DNA from: Ceratobasidium sp. AG-K
Lineage: Eukaryota > Basidiomycota > Agaricomycetes > Cantharellales > Ceratobasidiaceae
NCBI GenBank assembly: GCA_037039685.1
Contig: JAWNGF010000009.1
Location: forward strand, 620,001 to 684,000
Length of the DNA: 64,000 nt
Direction: 5' to 3'
A program made the position numbers and the translations under genes. The first letter of the stretch is position 1, and the number at the start of each line of letters is the position of its first letter. The notes under the pieces are model-generated. The model was not told the DNA's origin. It saw nothing but the letters and a program-made list of their open reading frames with translations, and made no database searches. Positions 12,665 through 25,743 of this stretch are shown one piece after another.

Positions 12665-14084
12665 ATGTTTGCAGCGAAGCTTTTTGCAGCCGCCGTGCTC
12701 GGCTTGAAACTTTTGGTTGCTGGTCGGACCATCCCCGCGGAATTCCAACATTTGGAGGAACGGGTGAGTAGTTGAGGCTATAGAAGCGATATTGTGAGTA
12801 CTTACGTACACACTAGCAAAATAGCCAATACCAAGGTTACGGATTTGTGTACTTTACTGGCGAGGATCTTCCAAACGGTATGTTAATACAGAGTACATGA
12901 CACTCGGTCTGACTTGACCTCTCCATACACTAGGCGAGCAAATCTATTTTGGTGGGTCTCCAAAGTTACCCCAGCACACCAACTAACCCACAATGCAATA
13001 GCCACCAGCCAAGGAAACGACCCTCTCCACTGGAACGTAGTTAACAATGGTTACGCAGTGTTAAACGCAACGCTCGGCACACTAGGAGTCCGCGACCCAT
13101 TCATCATTCGCTCTCCCGACAACAAAAAGTTTTACCTCATCGCCACCGACCTCCGGTTCGCAGCGGTCAACAGCTGGGACGTCGCAAGTCGCAGGGGCAG
13201 CCGCTCGTTGGCAGTCTGGGAATCCCCTGACCTAAAGACATGGTCCGCCCAGCGTTTGGTTCAAGTCTCGCCAGCCACCGCAGGCAAGTTCATGTCGAGC
13301 ACGCATATAGCTGTGTCTGACGTGTCAAACAGGGATGAGCTGGGCACCTGAAGCCGTCTACGACGCTGCTGCCGGCCATTTCATCGTCTTTTGGGCGAGC
13401 AACCTCTTTGCTGAGAGCGACACGAACCATACCGGCGCATCCTACGCTCGTATCATGTATGCAAACACAACCGACTTCAAGACCTTTACTCCGGCACAAG
13501 TCTACATTGACATCGGCTCGGCTGTCATTGATACCAGCGCAATCTACGACGCAGCCACCAAGACCTGGCACCGCTTCAGGTAAAGACCATACCCACGCAT
13601 TGAAACCAAACTGAACCCCAAAATCACAGCAAGGAACTCGGAAACATTGTTCGTACAAACCTTATCCCAATATTAAAAACTAAACAAGCACTAGGTTCAA
13701 GAAAAGAGTTCCTCGTTTTTCGGACAATGGACAACCGTCGCCAGCGGAATCGGCAACGCCGAGATCGGGTCAAGCGAAGGACCCACGATCTTCTTGTCCA
13801 ATCGCTACGCAGGCGTCTATCACCTGTTCATCGACGATCTATCGTGAGCGAAATATGCCTATGTCAATCTTGTGCTAATCGTCTGGTAGCCCCCGCGGAT
13901 ACGTACCATTCGAGACTGGCAACATCACCTCGGGCATCTGGAAGAAATCGACCAACTATGCATTGCCGACCAACCCGCGCCACGGGACCGTATTTGGGAT
14001 CACCACGCAGGTAAAGTACTTTGTCAATTGGTGTGGTGAGCTCTCATCTTGTTTTAGGAAATGGCAAATCTCTCTAGTCTCTAG
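12665..14084 (+). CDS. Secreted GH43-like glycoside hydrolase
   Basis: Probable extracellular arabinan/xylan-acting enzyme with a five-bladed propeller fold. The ATG at 12665 begins a signal peptide (MFAAKLFAAAVLGLKLLVAG). Later exons read GYGFVYFTGEDLPNGEQIYF, GVRDPFIIRSPDNKKFYLIA (the RDPF Asp is a candidate catalytic residue), SRSLAVWESPDLKTWS, MSWAPEAVYD (WAPE, conserved in the family), FFGQWTTVASGIGNAEIGSS and YHLFIDD, and end EMANLSSL with stop at 14084. About eight short introns. The family call rests on these motifs; substrate specificity cannot be read from them. It is convergent with the RA-PH gene downstream. Confidence 0.82.
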
Positions 14085-14475
14085 TCGTAAAGGTCTTGCC
14101 ATAAGCGAAGTGTATACAAATCGCCCTGAATTGAATTGCTCGAGCTGGATTCGACTGAATTGTTCCTCGGGCGTCGCCGAATCGGCTCGAGTGAAATAAC
14201 ATTTTCATTTATACTTGTACGACCAAGCGTACGCCGCCAAATCCAATCTCGCAAAATTTCCCGAGCGACGGTTGATTATTGAAATATTCTTCAATTACGG
14301 ACCAGAGACGATGCATGACCAGGTAGATACAGATGAAACGACCAATCGGAAACGTACAAAATCCAAAGAGTGTCGATCTAGGAAGAGGAACAGAGACGAA
14401 AATTGGAAATAGGAACACGAAGAACGAACATAGAGACAATAGAAACCAGAACGAAAAGGTAAAGATCGTAAAGCA

Positions 14476-17400
14476 TTAGTTGCCATGCTTGGCCAACAAG
14501 GAACCCTCGTTGAATGGGCTGGAGTACAGGTCCGTGACGAGCGGGCCCTGTTGCTGCTGGGATGCAGCTGTCCTAGATGATACAGTAGATTTTTTGGTAC
14601 CAGATCGAGAAAGCATTGACTTGGAGGCGTGGAGACCGCCACCAAAGTTAGCGGGTCGGGTGATCACATTGCGCTCTTGCTGGATAACGTAGGACTGAAG
14701 AAAATAATCAGCAAGCGATCTGCTCGGTAAAGAGCAGCACATACCCTAGCCAACAAAATCTTGGTTAGCCAGACTTGGCCAATCTCGCCGTCGCAGGAAA
14801 AGACGTGGGAGCTATCTTCCTCCTTTTCAAAGACGCCAGCGATATCGGTCGACTTGGCAGCAAAGACGTAGCCTTTGGGGGCGCGAGGAACGTGGGTGAC
14901 AATGTACCCGTCAAAGTGAGAAAGACTGCACAAGTGATTTCGGTCTTTGCCCTGCAAGAATCGGTTAGCGAATAAATTCTAAACTCGTGACTGGAAACGC
15001 ACCTTTTCGTTCTTGCTCACAAACAGGCCGTGCTCCTTGAGCTCGAGCCACCGCTTGCTCCATTTGCCGGGCTTTGAGACCCACATCACCCAGCCAGACA
15101 TGACGGGCGAGCTCGACGGCATGTTCTGTCATGCTTGTTAGCTACCAGGTAGGAAAAAATGCGAAACGGCACACACCTCAGGCTTCAAGAGCCCACACAA
15201 TTGAGAGCGCCTAATAATCAGAACGTTGACGCGTTTCTCGGGATTCCAAGCCTTGAGCACATCGCTGATGAGTTCAAAGTCGCGGACAGGGCGTTCTGAA
15301 AGCGAATTAGCCAAACGAACCCAGTGAATGAATAAAATCACGTACCCATGCCGCACTCGTTCGATTGCTCCCACAGCTGCCATCCTCCAGCGCCACCGAG
15401 CTCGAGCTCTCCGCGCTGCTTGGCAATATCGAGAATATCCTTTGCGGTCGTGCTAGGAGATCCGATATCGATGACAACGAATCGCTGGCGGTCGCCAATG
15501 TAGATGCGCTGCTCGATGACTTGGGGGACAAATGGCTCTGGCTGAGACGGTCGGCGCGCAGACACAGGGAGGGACTCCATAGGGGGCATCGGAGGCATTG
15601 GGGGACGAGCGCTCGAGGGATCTCGGATAGAGCGCGAACGCGTAAAACGCGAGCTCTCGCCCTCGTCGTCGGTCTTGCTGCCACCGCGGTGCTTGGCCAT
15701 GGTGCCATTGCGCGAGAGACCAGGGCGAGGCTGGTCCTGCGACGAGCGCTGCCTGGACATGGTGCCGTTACGGGAGAGGGTGGGCTTGGCACTAGGGAGG
15801 GGCGGTGCAATATCGGGCGCAGAAGGTCGACGACCGGACATGGTGCCCGAGCGCGACAGGGACGTTGTGTTGGCGGTGGGAAGGGGAGGGGCAGGAGCTT
15901 GTTCAGCAGACCCGTTGCGGGTATGAGTCCGTGAGCGAGTCAAATGAGACACATTCGAGACAGTGCGTGACCGAGTCCCACCAGCGTACAATCCGCCGCT
16001 CTGCTCGGTGGCCATGCGCATCGGCGAACGAGGAGACGGCATTGGGCTGCGGTCGTGTGAGCGCTCGGGTCCACCGACTTGAACGCTCAACAGGCGCTTG
16101 GCGAGCTCGTCAGGGGCAACACCGCCCTCGCCGCCAGTGGGAGCAGCCTTGTCCGCCGCACGCTGCTTTATACGGTCCATTCGTCGCTGCCTCCGTTCCT
16201 CGCGTTCCGCCTTGTCCTGGATCCTAATCGACTTTTGCGCCTTGAGCGCAGTGGGCAGACGCTGAGCGAGCGGGACATTGTCCGATTCATCCGAGCTGTC
16301 CCTGGCCGGTGCAGGCTGGCGCTTGACTGCGCGACTCGACATGGCCTGGCGCGGCATCGACTGGGAACGCATCGCCATCGTTGGACCCCGTGCGTCGCGT
16401 CCACGACGGGGAGGATCGTCAGACTCGGACTCGGAAGTCGATTCCGACGACTCGGTATCCGCCTGCCGACGGGGTTTGTTGCCGTTGCCGCCGTTGCCAT
16501 GTCCGCTGTTGTATCCATAGCTCTGACCTCCCTGCCAGCCGTGCCCGCCGCCCTGCTGATAGTCTCCACCATACGCTCCACCCGCTCCACCCGCACGACG
16601 CGGGCCAAATCCCATAGCAAGTTGACCAGACATTGTAGACCCCTGACTGGACTCGGATGAAGTACGACTAGAGGGCGCGGGGGTGGACGGCAAGTTTAAG
16701 CTATCGAGCGCGTCGAGGGTCTGTAAAAAAGACTCAGAAGACACGTCAATCTCCTCGTGGGACGTCGTGGAAATAAGGCTGTCCCGAGCAACAGGCGCCA
16801 AGTCTATGCTCATGACACTGTCACGTGGCTGTACCGTTGTCAAGGTGTCCCGTACTATCGGGTCTGACAGGGACACCGTCGGCTCGTCGTTTGATACGAT
16901 CGAGCTTCGCCGTGACGAACTGCCGCGGGACGAGGGTCCTGACCACCACACCTTGTCGTCGTCCCCCGAGAGTATTCGATGATCGCCTTCGTCCTCGTCC
17001 TCTTCCTCCTCGTCTTCGGCGATTGAGCTCTCGCTCGACATCTTCATGGGACTCCTCATCGGCGACCTCGGGTACGACAGGCCCCGAGCGGGAGACGGGG
17101 ACGCGCGGGGTAGACTCAACGAGCCCAGTCCACGGGAAGATAGTGGCGAGGCCTTGCAGGGCGTATCGTCCCAAGGCTCGGCAGGGAATCGGGCCGCTGC
17201 TGCCGAACGGGGAATAGGAACGACTACATTTCGTCGAGTGAGAGTCGAGAGTGAAGGCAAACTTGGGCGAGCAGTGAGCGCAGGACGTCTCCAGTTCCCG
17301 AGTCGATGACGGCGGTCCAACGAGCGACCGCTGCGTTTGGTCGTAGACTGGTGTAGCGGCTCGATGGGAATCGTATAGACGTCGGGTTGAGACATGGATC

Positions 17401-20132
17401 GGCCCCGGCCATGTGAGTATATGCGTATGCTTGTTTCCTCCTCCGAATCGTCGTCGCCGTACATGCTCCCCGAGCACTCGCTGTGCGCCTCCAGCTGGTG
17501 ATCCGCCGAGTCTACGGGAGGGAGTGGGGCGCTCGATGGGTCGCTCCGGTTCGCATACATCTGGCTCCAAGCACCAACCTTGAGGGCCACAGTACTCGCA
17601 AACGGATCGGCCGAGAGGAGATCGAGGTGACTGCTTGTAGGACTGACCTTGCCTTCCTCCTCGTCGCTCACGGGATGCAGACTCGACATGCTCGGCGCTC
17701 GACTCGACTCGTAGACGTGATTGGATTCGGCGCGTGCATTGCTTGATTCGGCCTCGTCGGGGGTCCGCTTTGCGTTGCTCTCCTTCCTTCCCCGTTTCGG
17801 TCTCTCCATCTCCTCCATCCGGTGCGACTTGCGGCGCGCGCGCTTCATAAACGCAGGAACGAGAACCGACAGCGCCTGTGACGCGCGCAAACTCGTCACC
17901 CGAGCGCGAATCCCAGACCCAATCGAACTTTCAGCGGCGACACTCCGACCAGAACTCTCAGCATTGACGCTACGACCAGAGCTCTCGGCATGAAGACTTC
18001 GCCCAGTGCTCTCTGCGCGTAAACTACGGGCCGAACTCTCCGCGTTAGGGCTCAAGCAGGAATTTTCCGCAAGCCGGTCCACGCTCTCGTCTTCCCTGAA
18101 AATCCAAAATATTCAGCCCACTGTTTGGCCACGTTCGGTGCTAGACTTACCCAACGCTCAAACCACCGTCGACCGTTAGAGGAGTCATTCCTGCCATTCC
18201 AGCTCCTTCAATTCCGGCCTCCCTGAAAACGCCACCCTGTACATTTCCACCTGCGGCAAATGTCCCAACGCCCGCAAATCCCGTCCCAGGTCCGAGCCTC
18301 AGCGCAGGAGGCGCCTCCCCTCCTCCGATCCGAGTGACACTCAATGTGGGAGACGTATTGGTGGTTCCTGTATAGAGTGTTGGCGTGTCGTATCCCGCAT
18401 CGGATCGGGAATACGAAGAGCCTCGCGCATAAACTCCACTCGCATCGTCGCTCCCATATTCGTTATCTTCGGTTCCCGATGGAAAAGGCACAGGTGCCAT
18501 AGTTGGATGCGAAGGAGAAGTGGAACCCGAGGAGATATACGAGTTGTAAGTTGGCATAGCGACTGGAGAGGTTGAACCCATGGGTGCAGGTGCCAATGTA
18601 GACCCGGTGGGCGAGACAGCAACGGCTGATCGAGCGGGAGACACGGTAACGAACGAACGATCCCGAGTGGGGGACACAACAGCAACGGAACGAGCGGGGG
18701 ATATCAGGCCAGTCGAGACGGGGGAGAGAGGAACGGGAGAAGGAATTATGCCTCCAGTAGATACGCTTTCCAAATACAAATTTTGGACTTGCGCTGCGTG
18801 AGAAGTGCTAGCCTCGATGTTTGGCTGTGCTGGCGACAAATCGGAGGACAATGGCTCAGGGTATCTTGTCGTCTCGGTGTCCAACCCGTTCTCATCAATA
18901 TTCCCGCTTGCATGTGAGCTGGCGCTGCCCGGCATCGGCGGCTCCGTTGGGCGCGTGAGAGCGCCATCCACGGACTCTGCTGACAAAGGCAAGGCCTGTC
19001 CAACTCCCCGAGGCAAGTCATCTGGATGCATCTGTGGATCGCTCAGGGACGCCAAAGTCTAGGTCGCCGGATTCCAAAACCGAGATGAAACGTCAATGCA
19101 GGGTTGTGACACATGATAACCGAGCGAAGTGAGACGTTTGTGGTTTTAGTGGCGCGGTTGGGGATAGTGCGTGCGGAACGGTGTGCAGAACGAGGCGGCG
19201 TCGGCGGCGTCATGAGGCGAAACAGACGAAAACGGTTGAAAATCGTTTTGGGAAATGATTTTCAGAAGTGCGAGTTGACAACCGCAGATGAACGCCACCA
19301 ACACGAGGTGCGCAGACGTGAACCAGACATAACGCAAAAATGTTGGCAACGCGTGACACGTTGACAAACAAAAAAGGTTAAAAAGAAAGAACGCATACAA
19401 CCAATCAGGACGAGACTTCCGATACGAGCGGCACAGAACTCACCGAATTCCCGTCACTATGGACGCTCATATGGCTATCTTGCAGATACCAGGTATTCAT
19501 GGAGCGGCCTTCTTGTGCGCGAACAGTACTCGTGCTCGCAACAGAGAAACGAGGGTTGAACCCAAGAGTTAACCCAAGGTCTTGACTGAATAAATTCGCG
19601 TCTAGGTCATGCTAGAAATATCCAACCGAAGGTGAAATATCGGTCAGGACAATCAGAACATGTGGAGTGCGGGGATAAACTAATGCTTACGAAGGAAGGT
19701 ATACGCGGAGCACAAGATATGTTTTCATCGGGCGACTCGATAATAGGGAGTGTGAGTGTGGAAGAATGTGCTTTTGCGCCAGGAGGCTAAAACTGAATAG
19801 TAAGCATAGTTTAGTTGTGATTGGGCAATGGCATACCGCAATGGTCACCGAGCTGCTGGTGCGCGAACGCGGATCCAAACCAGCAAAACGAGCGAACATG
19901 GGTGAACGAGGACTCGAGCACTGGGAGGCGTCGTCGCTAACAGAATGTGCTCTTTGTCGACCTCCAAATGTGTTCTGAAGCGCCGCGAGTGCTGGACGGA
20001 TGCTAAAATGCGAGTTGGCTCGCGCACGCGAGAGAGCAGGCGGCGAAGGGAATTCAATCGACGGTTGATTTGCCTCGCCCACTTTATGCTCCTCTCCCGA
20101 GCGACGTCATGCGTTGCCTCGATACTCGCCAT
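14476..20132 (-). CDS. Large disordered scaffold protein with C-terminal RA and PH domains
   Basis: Ras-association plus pleckstrin-homology tandem, the order seen in MRL/Grb7-type adaptors, so a membrane-linked small-GTPase effector is likely. The C-terminal part reads IEQRIYIGDRQRFVVIDIGS (RA, about 15.5 kb), RPVRDFELISDVLKAW, then PH: PVMSGWVMWVSKPGKWSKRW, LELKEHGLFVSKNEKGKDRN, HLCSLSHFDGYIVTHV and DGEIGQVWLTKILLAR, stop at 14476. The exon 18082-15338 is long, Ser/Arg/Pro-rich and disordered, with five 9-residue repeats near 17915-18052. The exon from 19055 joins in frame to upstream exons (about 19.5, 19.75 and 20.08 kb). The start is tentative: ATG at 20132 with a 44-nt intron gives MAMGEANQPSIEF. 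Total length is roughly 1,500 residues. Confidence 0.75.
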
Positions 20133-22599
20133 TGTATCGACCTCTAAGTGTCGCAGCCAAATATTATATCCAATTAGCGTCGCGCTCAGAGTTAGGGGTT
20201 GATGACATATATAGGACTTACCACCGATGTCAGTGCCTCGAATCGGTTTGTCGTTCGTGCTTGCAGCAGTGTTGCAGCGGTGGCGGGCAGCGAAGAGGTC
20301 GTGGGCGCAATATTTCTGTGCGTCCATGTTTTCATCCTGTGTGCGTTACGAAGGTGACAAGCGCTCACTGTGACGTAATCGGTCACATCCCTGTTTGAGC
20401 GAAATCATCGGCAGGCAACAACAGGCCCCGATTTCCACGTGGCCCAGACCCGACGTCATCTGCGCCCCTATTCTTTCTCACGCGATATTGCTAGTTATTA
20501 GCCCACTGGCTTTTCAGTTGGACGTTGTCATTTTTACTAATTTTCCGGATATATGCACCTATGTCCTTGGTCATCCGGACCCTCTCACCCCGACATTTCT
20601 GGCATCCCAACTCGCCATCTTCGATCTGCGCCGCTAATGGCACGAAGTCGCGTGTTCTGCTATTCAGTGTACCTCTCTTCCCTGGACATCGATTCTATCT
20701 CCCACAGAACGTTCTGCTGTAGGTCAAAACATTGAGACCGCCCAACTCAATTGCGTAGGTAATATTTAGCACTGGTTCTCCCAACACGGCGCAAAGTATT
20801 GTCCTGCAAAACCCACTTCTATTCTGCAACACAACGAACATGCTCTCCCTTGCGCCTTGTCTTCATTCCATGTTTGCCGTTTGCTCGACGTCATTGCTCA
20901 TTTCAACCTTGTGCACGATACGCATCACGCGCCGATCGCTGCGTCTCGAACCCCCGGTTAAACCTTCTTTCAGTTGCAGGCTGCACTCAATTTCAGCCAT
21001 GGGAATTAGCCGCTTGGTGCTATTTTTTGTTGCTCTGTGAATCTGTTCGGGTTCCTGCCTGGTATTCCCGCGTACTCTACCTACCTGATGAATCATAAGC
21101 AATATGTCAATAGCAAGCGGGGCGTTCCGTGATTTGACGCGGATACAGATCATGATTGTATGCGCCCCGCAGACCTCCGCAAAGTAGCACGCGAATCAGC
21201 ACCCCATTCTTAGCTTGCCGCCAGCTCATGTTCATCTCGGTGTGACTTTTCAGTTGAGTACGCTGTCACGCGTAGCTAAATTGGTACTCGATTGCGATCC
21301 CGCACATCGGCAGTTCGCGCCGCTTGACGTGTACGTATGTTGGGGATCATAAGATTACCGGCCGAAGGTGTCGCTGGCGGAGATCGGCAGCGCGCGCAGT
21401 GTTCATTCCTACTCAGAGGTGCTGCATTTTGACTGTTTTGTTCTAGCCGACGCCAAAGAACCATTGACCGCCCTAGCCTTGCTCTTGAGTACCGAATTAA
21501 TGAAATGAAGCCCCAAAATTTACCGGCGCCGCCCGCCACCATAGTGCCACTGACTCTTACCGCCTCCGCGTGAGCAGCCAGCGCGTCAACCTCTACTCCA
21601 CGTGTGAACAGTCTCATGCTTATTGCCTTTGTCTCTATACCGAACACTTTCCGACAAACTCTCGCCCCAACTTCTCCATCTCGGTCAAACGCTGTAGATC
21701 ACTTACGAACATCAATGTCCCTAACCATTTCCCTAGATAATATACATTTTTTCCCACTCACCCTAGGTTCAGGTTGGCGCATCTGAAATTCTTTCATTTA
21801 CAAGAGTCTGATTTACCTTTCTATCAACTGGAAGTGTCCCCGGTCCGAAGCTGGGCCAACACTCGGGCAGTTGACAGAAAAAAATCACCGGAATGCCAGA
21901 CCAGTCCGAACGGCCATTCGAGGATAAAGTCCATGGGCACTCACAGGTGTACTCGGTCAATCGGCCCCGTGTTCCGCATACAACTTCGTTCGAAGTGCCC
22001 CAGAATATATCTCTCAGTCAGAAATAAACCCCGCAGTCTAAAAAATGTTGATCAACTTCCTGATATGCTGATTGGTCCTTGAATGTCCCAAGGATTCGAG
22101 CCGGTGCTCCCTGTTTAGGAATCGGTACCGATGTCCGTTTGTTACACCGACGTGGATGTTGTGGATGAAATATTGAATCGGTGGTGCTGCGTCGCTGCGC
22201 CGGCAACAACCGCCGTGACTCCAAGGAGCGCAATGCTATTGTGTCAAGTCTGTGCATCTCTACATCGCAATACATTCGAGTTCTTGGTGTGGATTCGTTT
22301 GATAAGCCTAGGAGTGCTGGCGAAGCACGGGTGGTGTAGGTTGGCCAAGTCATCTCGGGCAAGTTCCAATCGAACAGCCTGTAGATAACACCAAGGAAAC
22401 GGTTCCCGTCTATCCAATGCAATTGTGATACCAGATTAAGTGCAGTCTGGAGCAGCCCATCTCTAGTGCCCGGGGGGTTGAGGAGCATTTACCAGTCGAC
22501 TCACCAGACTTCTTGATAGGCACAGTACACGCGTGTAAGTGGCGAGTGGTTCTGGACCAGCGAATTCAAAAACGATGACCCAAAACGCCCAAAAAGAAA
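20133..22599. other. Gene-poor intergenic DNA
   Basis: No protein family, tRNA or clear repeat was recognised here. Open frames on both strands are short and have no hallmarks. The first few hundred bases probably hold the promoter of the RA-PH gene. Confidence 0.45.
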
Positions 22600-22600
22600 A
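22591..22600 (-). terminator. Candidate Pol III terminator of U6
   Basis: On the minus strand the run TTTTCTTTTT follows the U6 coding part by about 12 nt. T runs of four or more stop RNA polymerase III. Confidence 0.5.
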
Positions 22601-22661
22601 TAAATATTGCGGTCCGTAGACCGTCCACTCTGAACTAGCGTGTCATCCTTGTGCAGGGGCC

Positions 22662-22692
<31 letters not shown>

Positions 22693-22716
22693 TGTATATG
22701 TCACTCCGAAGAGGAC
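22600..22716 (-). ncRNA. U6: U6 spliceosomal snRNA
   Basis: The minus strand reads as U6: a 5' stem-loop CCTCTTCGGAG, then ACATATAC, the near-invariant AATTGGAACGATACAGAGA, AGATTAGCATGGCCCCTGC, and AAGGATGACACG. The catalytic ACAGAGA box (22678-22672) and AGC triad are intact. The 5' end is set at 22716 from the GTCCTCTTCGG start. The 3' end is less certain: a core of about 105 nt would end near 22612, and a T run at 22600-22591 (TTTTCTTTTT) is a plausible Pol III terminator. No intron is seen, although some basidiomycete U6 genes have them. Confidence 0.93.
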
Positions 22717-22929
22717 AATATTGAGGGTGAATCCAGGTGGCCTTGCAATGGGCGAAATGTTTATTTCCGGTTTTGTGGGCGGCCGGCGCTTAACTCGACA
22801 CGAGGGTCGGGGTCGAGCGCTCCCAGCACCACATGCTCCTTTTAACTATGTGGATTCTATTGAATTGAGAAGATGAGATAGCCTTCTACAAGTTAGTTTG
22901 AATGAATACTCGACTGAGCTCAGGTCGTA

Positions 22930-24680
22930 GCTTACGCCCAAATGTAAGCTTGCATCATCGTCTATGCGCCGTCTCAGTTGGGCTCGATCATTATTTGAAG
23001 AGCAGTCGATTCGGGGATAACGCGTCTGAGAATGAGCTTACGCGTACGAATATTCTGCCCTGCATCATAGGCTCCTTGGATATAACACCTCAGTTGGAGC
23101 CGGTTGTACACGTGCAGCATAGGCAAAGGGCATTCGACTAGTGCCGAGAACAGCCGAATTCTTCATAGTCACTAGCGCATATGAAGACCTCGGATGTTGA
23201 TGCTGCGTCATCGCATAGTGAACGAAGCGCACTGAAATTACATCTCAGTTGGAGTCGTAAGCGAAGCCTATTTACTTTGAACAGGAAACGGCCGAACTGA
23301 ACGCATGCAATCCCAAATGCCATTTCGCGACCTAGGTTGAGTGCCAATTTCCGGCCAATTTCTGCCGAGGCATGGTACACAATCGCCGGCCGTGTAGGCA
23401 TCGACCGATTCACATTGCGGTCTGCGGCATCTCAGTTGGGCACGTACAAGCCGAATCTAGTTAAATCTTTCACTCGTGAACGTGTTTGTACAAGCGAGGG
23501 CTCTGGTTTGCACCGTAGCAAGACTCGTTGGGTACTACATCTTAGCCAAAGTCACAAGCCAAGGCCATTCACTCCCTTCGAATAGGAGAGGTTCGAGCTT
23601 GTGCATACGATCCTCTCGAATGTAACCGATGATCGTACACTTGGTGTCAACTGAAAATCGACCGGCAATTTGCATCCAAAAAAGGATCGACCAAAGTCCA
23701 ACCCAACAAAATCGGCCGATTGCATCATGGTCTATGGCACCTCGGTTGAAAGGAAGTTCACATTATGGATGTGATAGTCGAGCTTGCGCGTACAACTCCC
23801 CTAAAAGTAATCTCTCGATCGTGCAGCACACCTCAGCTGAAATCGCCGGCACATTGCGGTTCATAGAAATCGCTCGATTAGCTGCATGGTCTGTGGCATC
23901 TCAGTTAGATGCGCGTTGAGCAAGGCACAGAACTGGATCGGCCGTTCATGGGTAGGAGCGAGGGGTCGGACTTTAGGCCGCTCAAGAATTACATCTCAGC
24001 TCGAGCCGTGAGGGGAGAGGAAAGGAATTCTGGATCTGGACGCATGAAAGCCCCAAATATCATTCGCAACGTTGGTCGCTCCTAGCTTGGACGTCAATTG
24101 ACACCGATTTCAGCAGAGACCGCAAGTTACGTTTGGGGTGCTTGCATGCGCAAGTTTCGCCATTTCTTGCTCGTTTACTCGTTCGGCCAGTTGGCATGTA
24201 TTATCCAAAAATCTTCGTGATGCAAGGCAAACCACGCGTTCACTCACGAGTATTCCAGTTTGGCTTTAACCGCACCCAACCGAGACACCAGAGACCGTGA
24301 ACATTCAGTTGATGCTGTGCAGGTCGCAACCGTACTGCGCCTCCACTGAAATCGGCCGGCAATTGGCGTCCAAACGAGGAGCGACTTGACCGATTTGTGG
24401 CGTCTCAGTTGGACGCGCTTGCTCAAGGCGCCCAAGAGTAGGGACGAGACTCTTGGAATTACATCTCAGTTATTCGTGTGAGCGTAAAAGTCGCAAAAGT
24501 CGAGTCGACTTTGGCCATGTTCAAGCGCCAGTTGCCGGCTGAGTGTGGTCCACAATCATAATCTATAGAACTCGGTCGATTTCACAGTCGGCCGCCTACT
24601 CCAAGGTATAGAAAATCGGATTGTCAAAGCAATGTCGACTTGCATCATAGCCATCATAGAGACTCGGGCATTACGTCCCG
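22930..24680. repeat. Degenerate dispersed repeat field (CATCTCAGTTGG motif)
   Basis: At least ten diverged copies of CAYCTCAGTTGG occur, near 22971, 23087, 23241, 23428, 23738, 23829, 23897, 23991, 24401 and 24461. Several are preceded by TGCATCAT and GTCTATGG. A second motif, AATCGGCCGGCAATT and variants, recurs near 23345, 23655, 23838 and 24350. Spacing is irregular (about 55-415 bp) and no frame is open, so this is an old, mutated repeat array or a decayed element rather than a gene or CRISPR array. Confidence 0.6.
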
Positions 24681-25125
24681 GCTAGAGAGGGTTCTATTCG
24701 GGCGAGGAGCGGGTAAACTTGCGAAGAGAACCCAAAGCATCGCTCTATACTAGTACACGACACCACTGAATTTGACCGGAACTTTGTGACCGACGAAGCC
24801 TGTTTCGGTCAAAATTAATTTAATGGTTTGCTGCCACGCCACCAATAGCACCTATGATGCATATAAAAGGTCAAATGTTAAACTGACATCACATCAATCA
24901 TGATTTAGCATGATCTACCGCATAGCATCCGCTGATCCAGTGGAGCAAGCCAAACGAAAAGCGGTTAATTCAAGGCGAATTCATAAGAAGAACTAGCCAA
25001 ACATGTTTATTCCGCCGGGCGAATCTGTGAAACCAAACCGAGTAGCAACGAGATACAGTTGGACCAGCTGACACGGCGCGTTAGGCGCAAAGTGCCCGCC
25101 CGGACCTCGCTTTGTGTCCTGCACG

Positions 25126-25192
25126 CGACCTGGTTTACGTCCCATTCTCGATCCCGGTTTACGTCCTATTGTCGACTTGGTTTACGTCCTCG
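25126..25192 (+). repeat. Short tandem repeat, three GGTTTACGTCC units
   Basis: The word GGTTTACGTCC appears three times at intervals of about 24-25 bp, separated by related CG-containing spacers. It sits in intergenic DNA about 550 bp beyond the 3' end of the SNF1 beta-subunit gene. Confidence 0.6.
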
Positions 25193-25743
25193 ACTGCTCA
25201 CGCGACCGCGATCCCCACACTCGACCGATCCTTGTGATTTGTCTCGCGCATGGTCCTCACGAATCCCCGTACCTGACAACACGCGTATACACAAAGGCTA
25301 TTTGAGCATTTCATCGAACATCTGGAACATACGTCACGTGTGATCCACCCGCCCCGCTCGCTCCACACGGCACTTGGGCACTGGGCCAGCAAGTCTCGCG
25401 ATGGATTTCCGGCTTGGAAGTTTCATAGGGTCGTATGATGATTCGTATGACCCCATACGGCAATTACACGGGCCCATACAGGCATTCACAGGGCACACGC
25501 GGAGATTCATAGGCAAAGATTCGAGGGCAAGCCCATAGATTCATAGAAAAGGGTACAACCCAATAAAAACTCTATCTAAAAACACCCAGAAATCGTCTAG
25601 AAAGAGGAGATCCAGGATGTGTATGCGATAGGGGGGCCCCATGCACCACACGGCGAATCGTCCGTGAACAAAAAAAAGCATGGATGAGTGGTAGGGAAAC
25701 ATGCAATGGCTAGTATACAGCGAATAGAATACAATGCGAGTGA

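Noticed and set aside
15365..17993. Several plus-strand open frames of 80-190 codons opposite the RA-PH gene
   Set aside because: GC-rich antisense frames of a Ser/Arg-rich coding exon; no start context or domain.
22060..22110. Possible tRNA T-arm (GGATTCGAGCC)
   Set aside because: No matching T-stem, acceptor stem or anticodon arm could be folded around it.
22930..24680. Possible CRISPR-like array
   Set aside because: Repeat copies are diverged, spacing is irregular, there are no cas genes, and the genome is eukaryotic.
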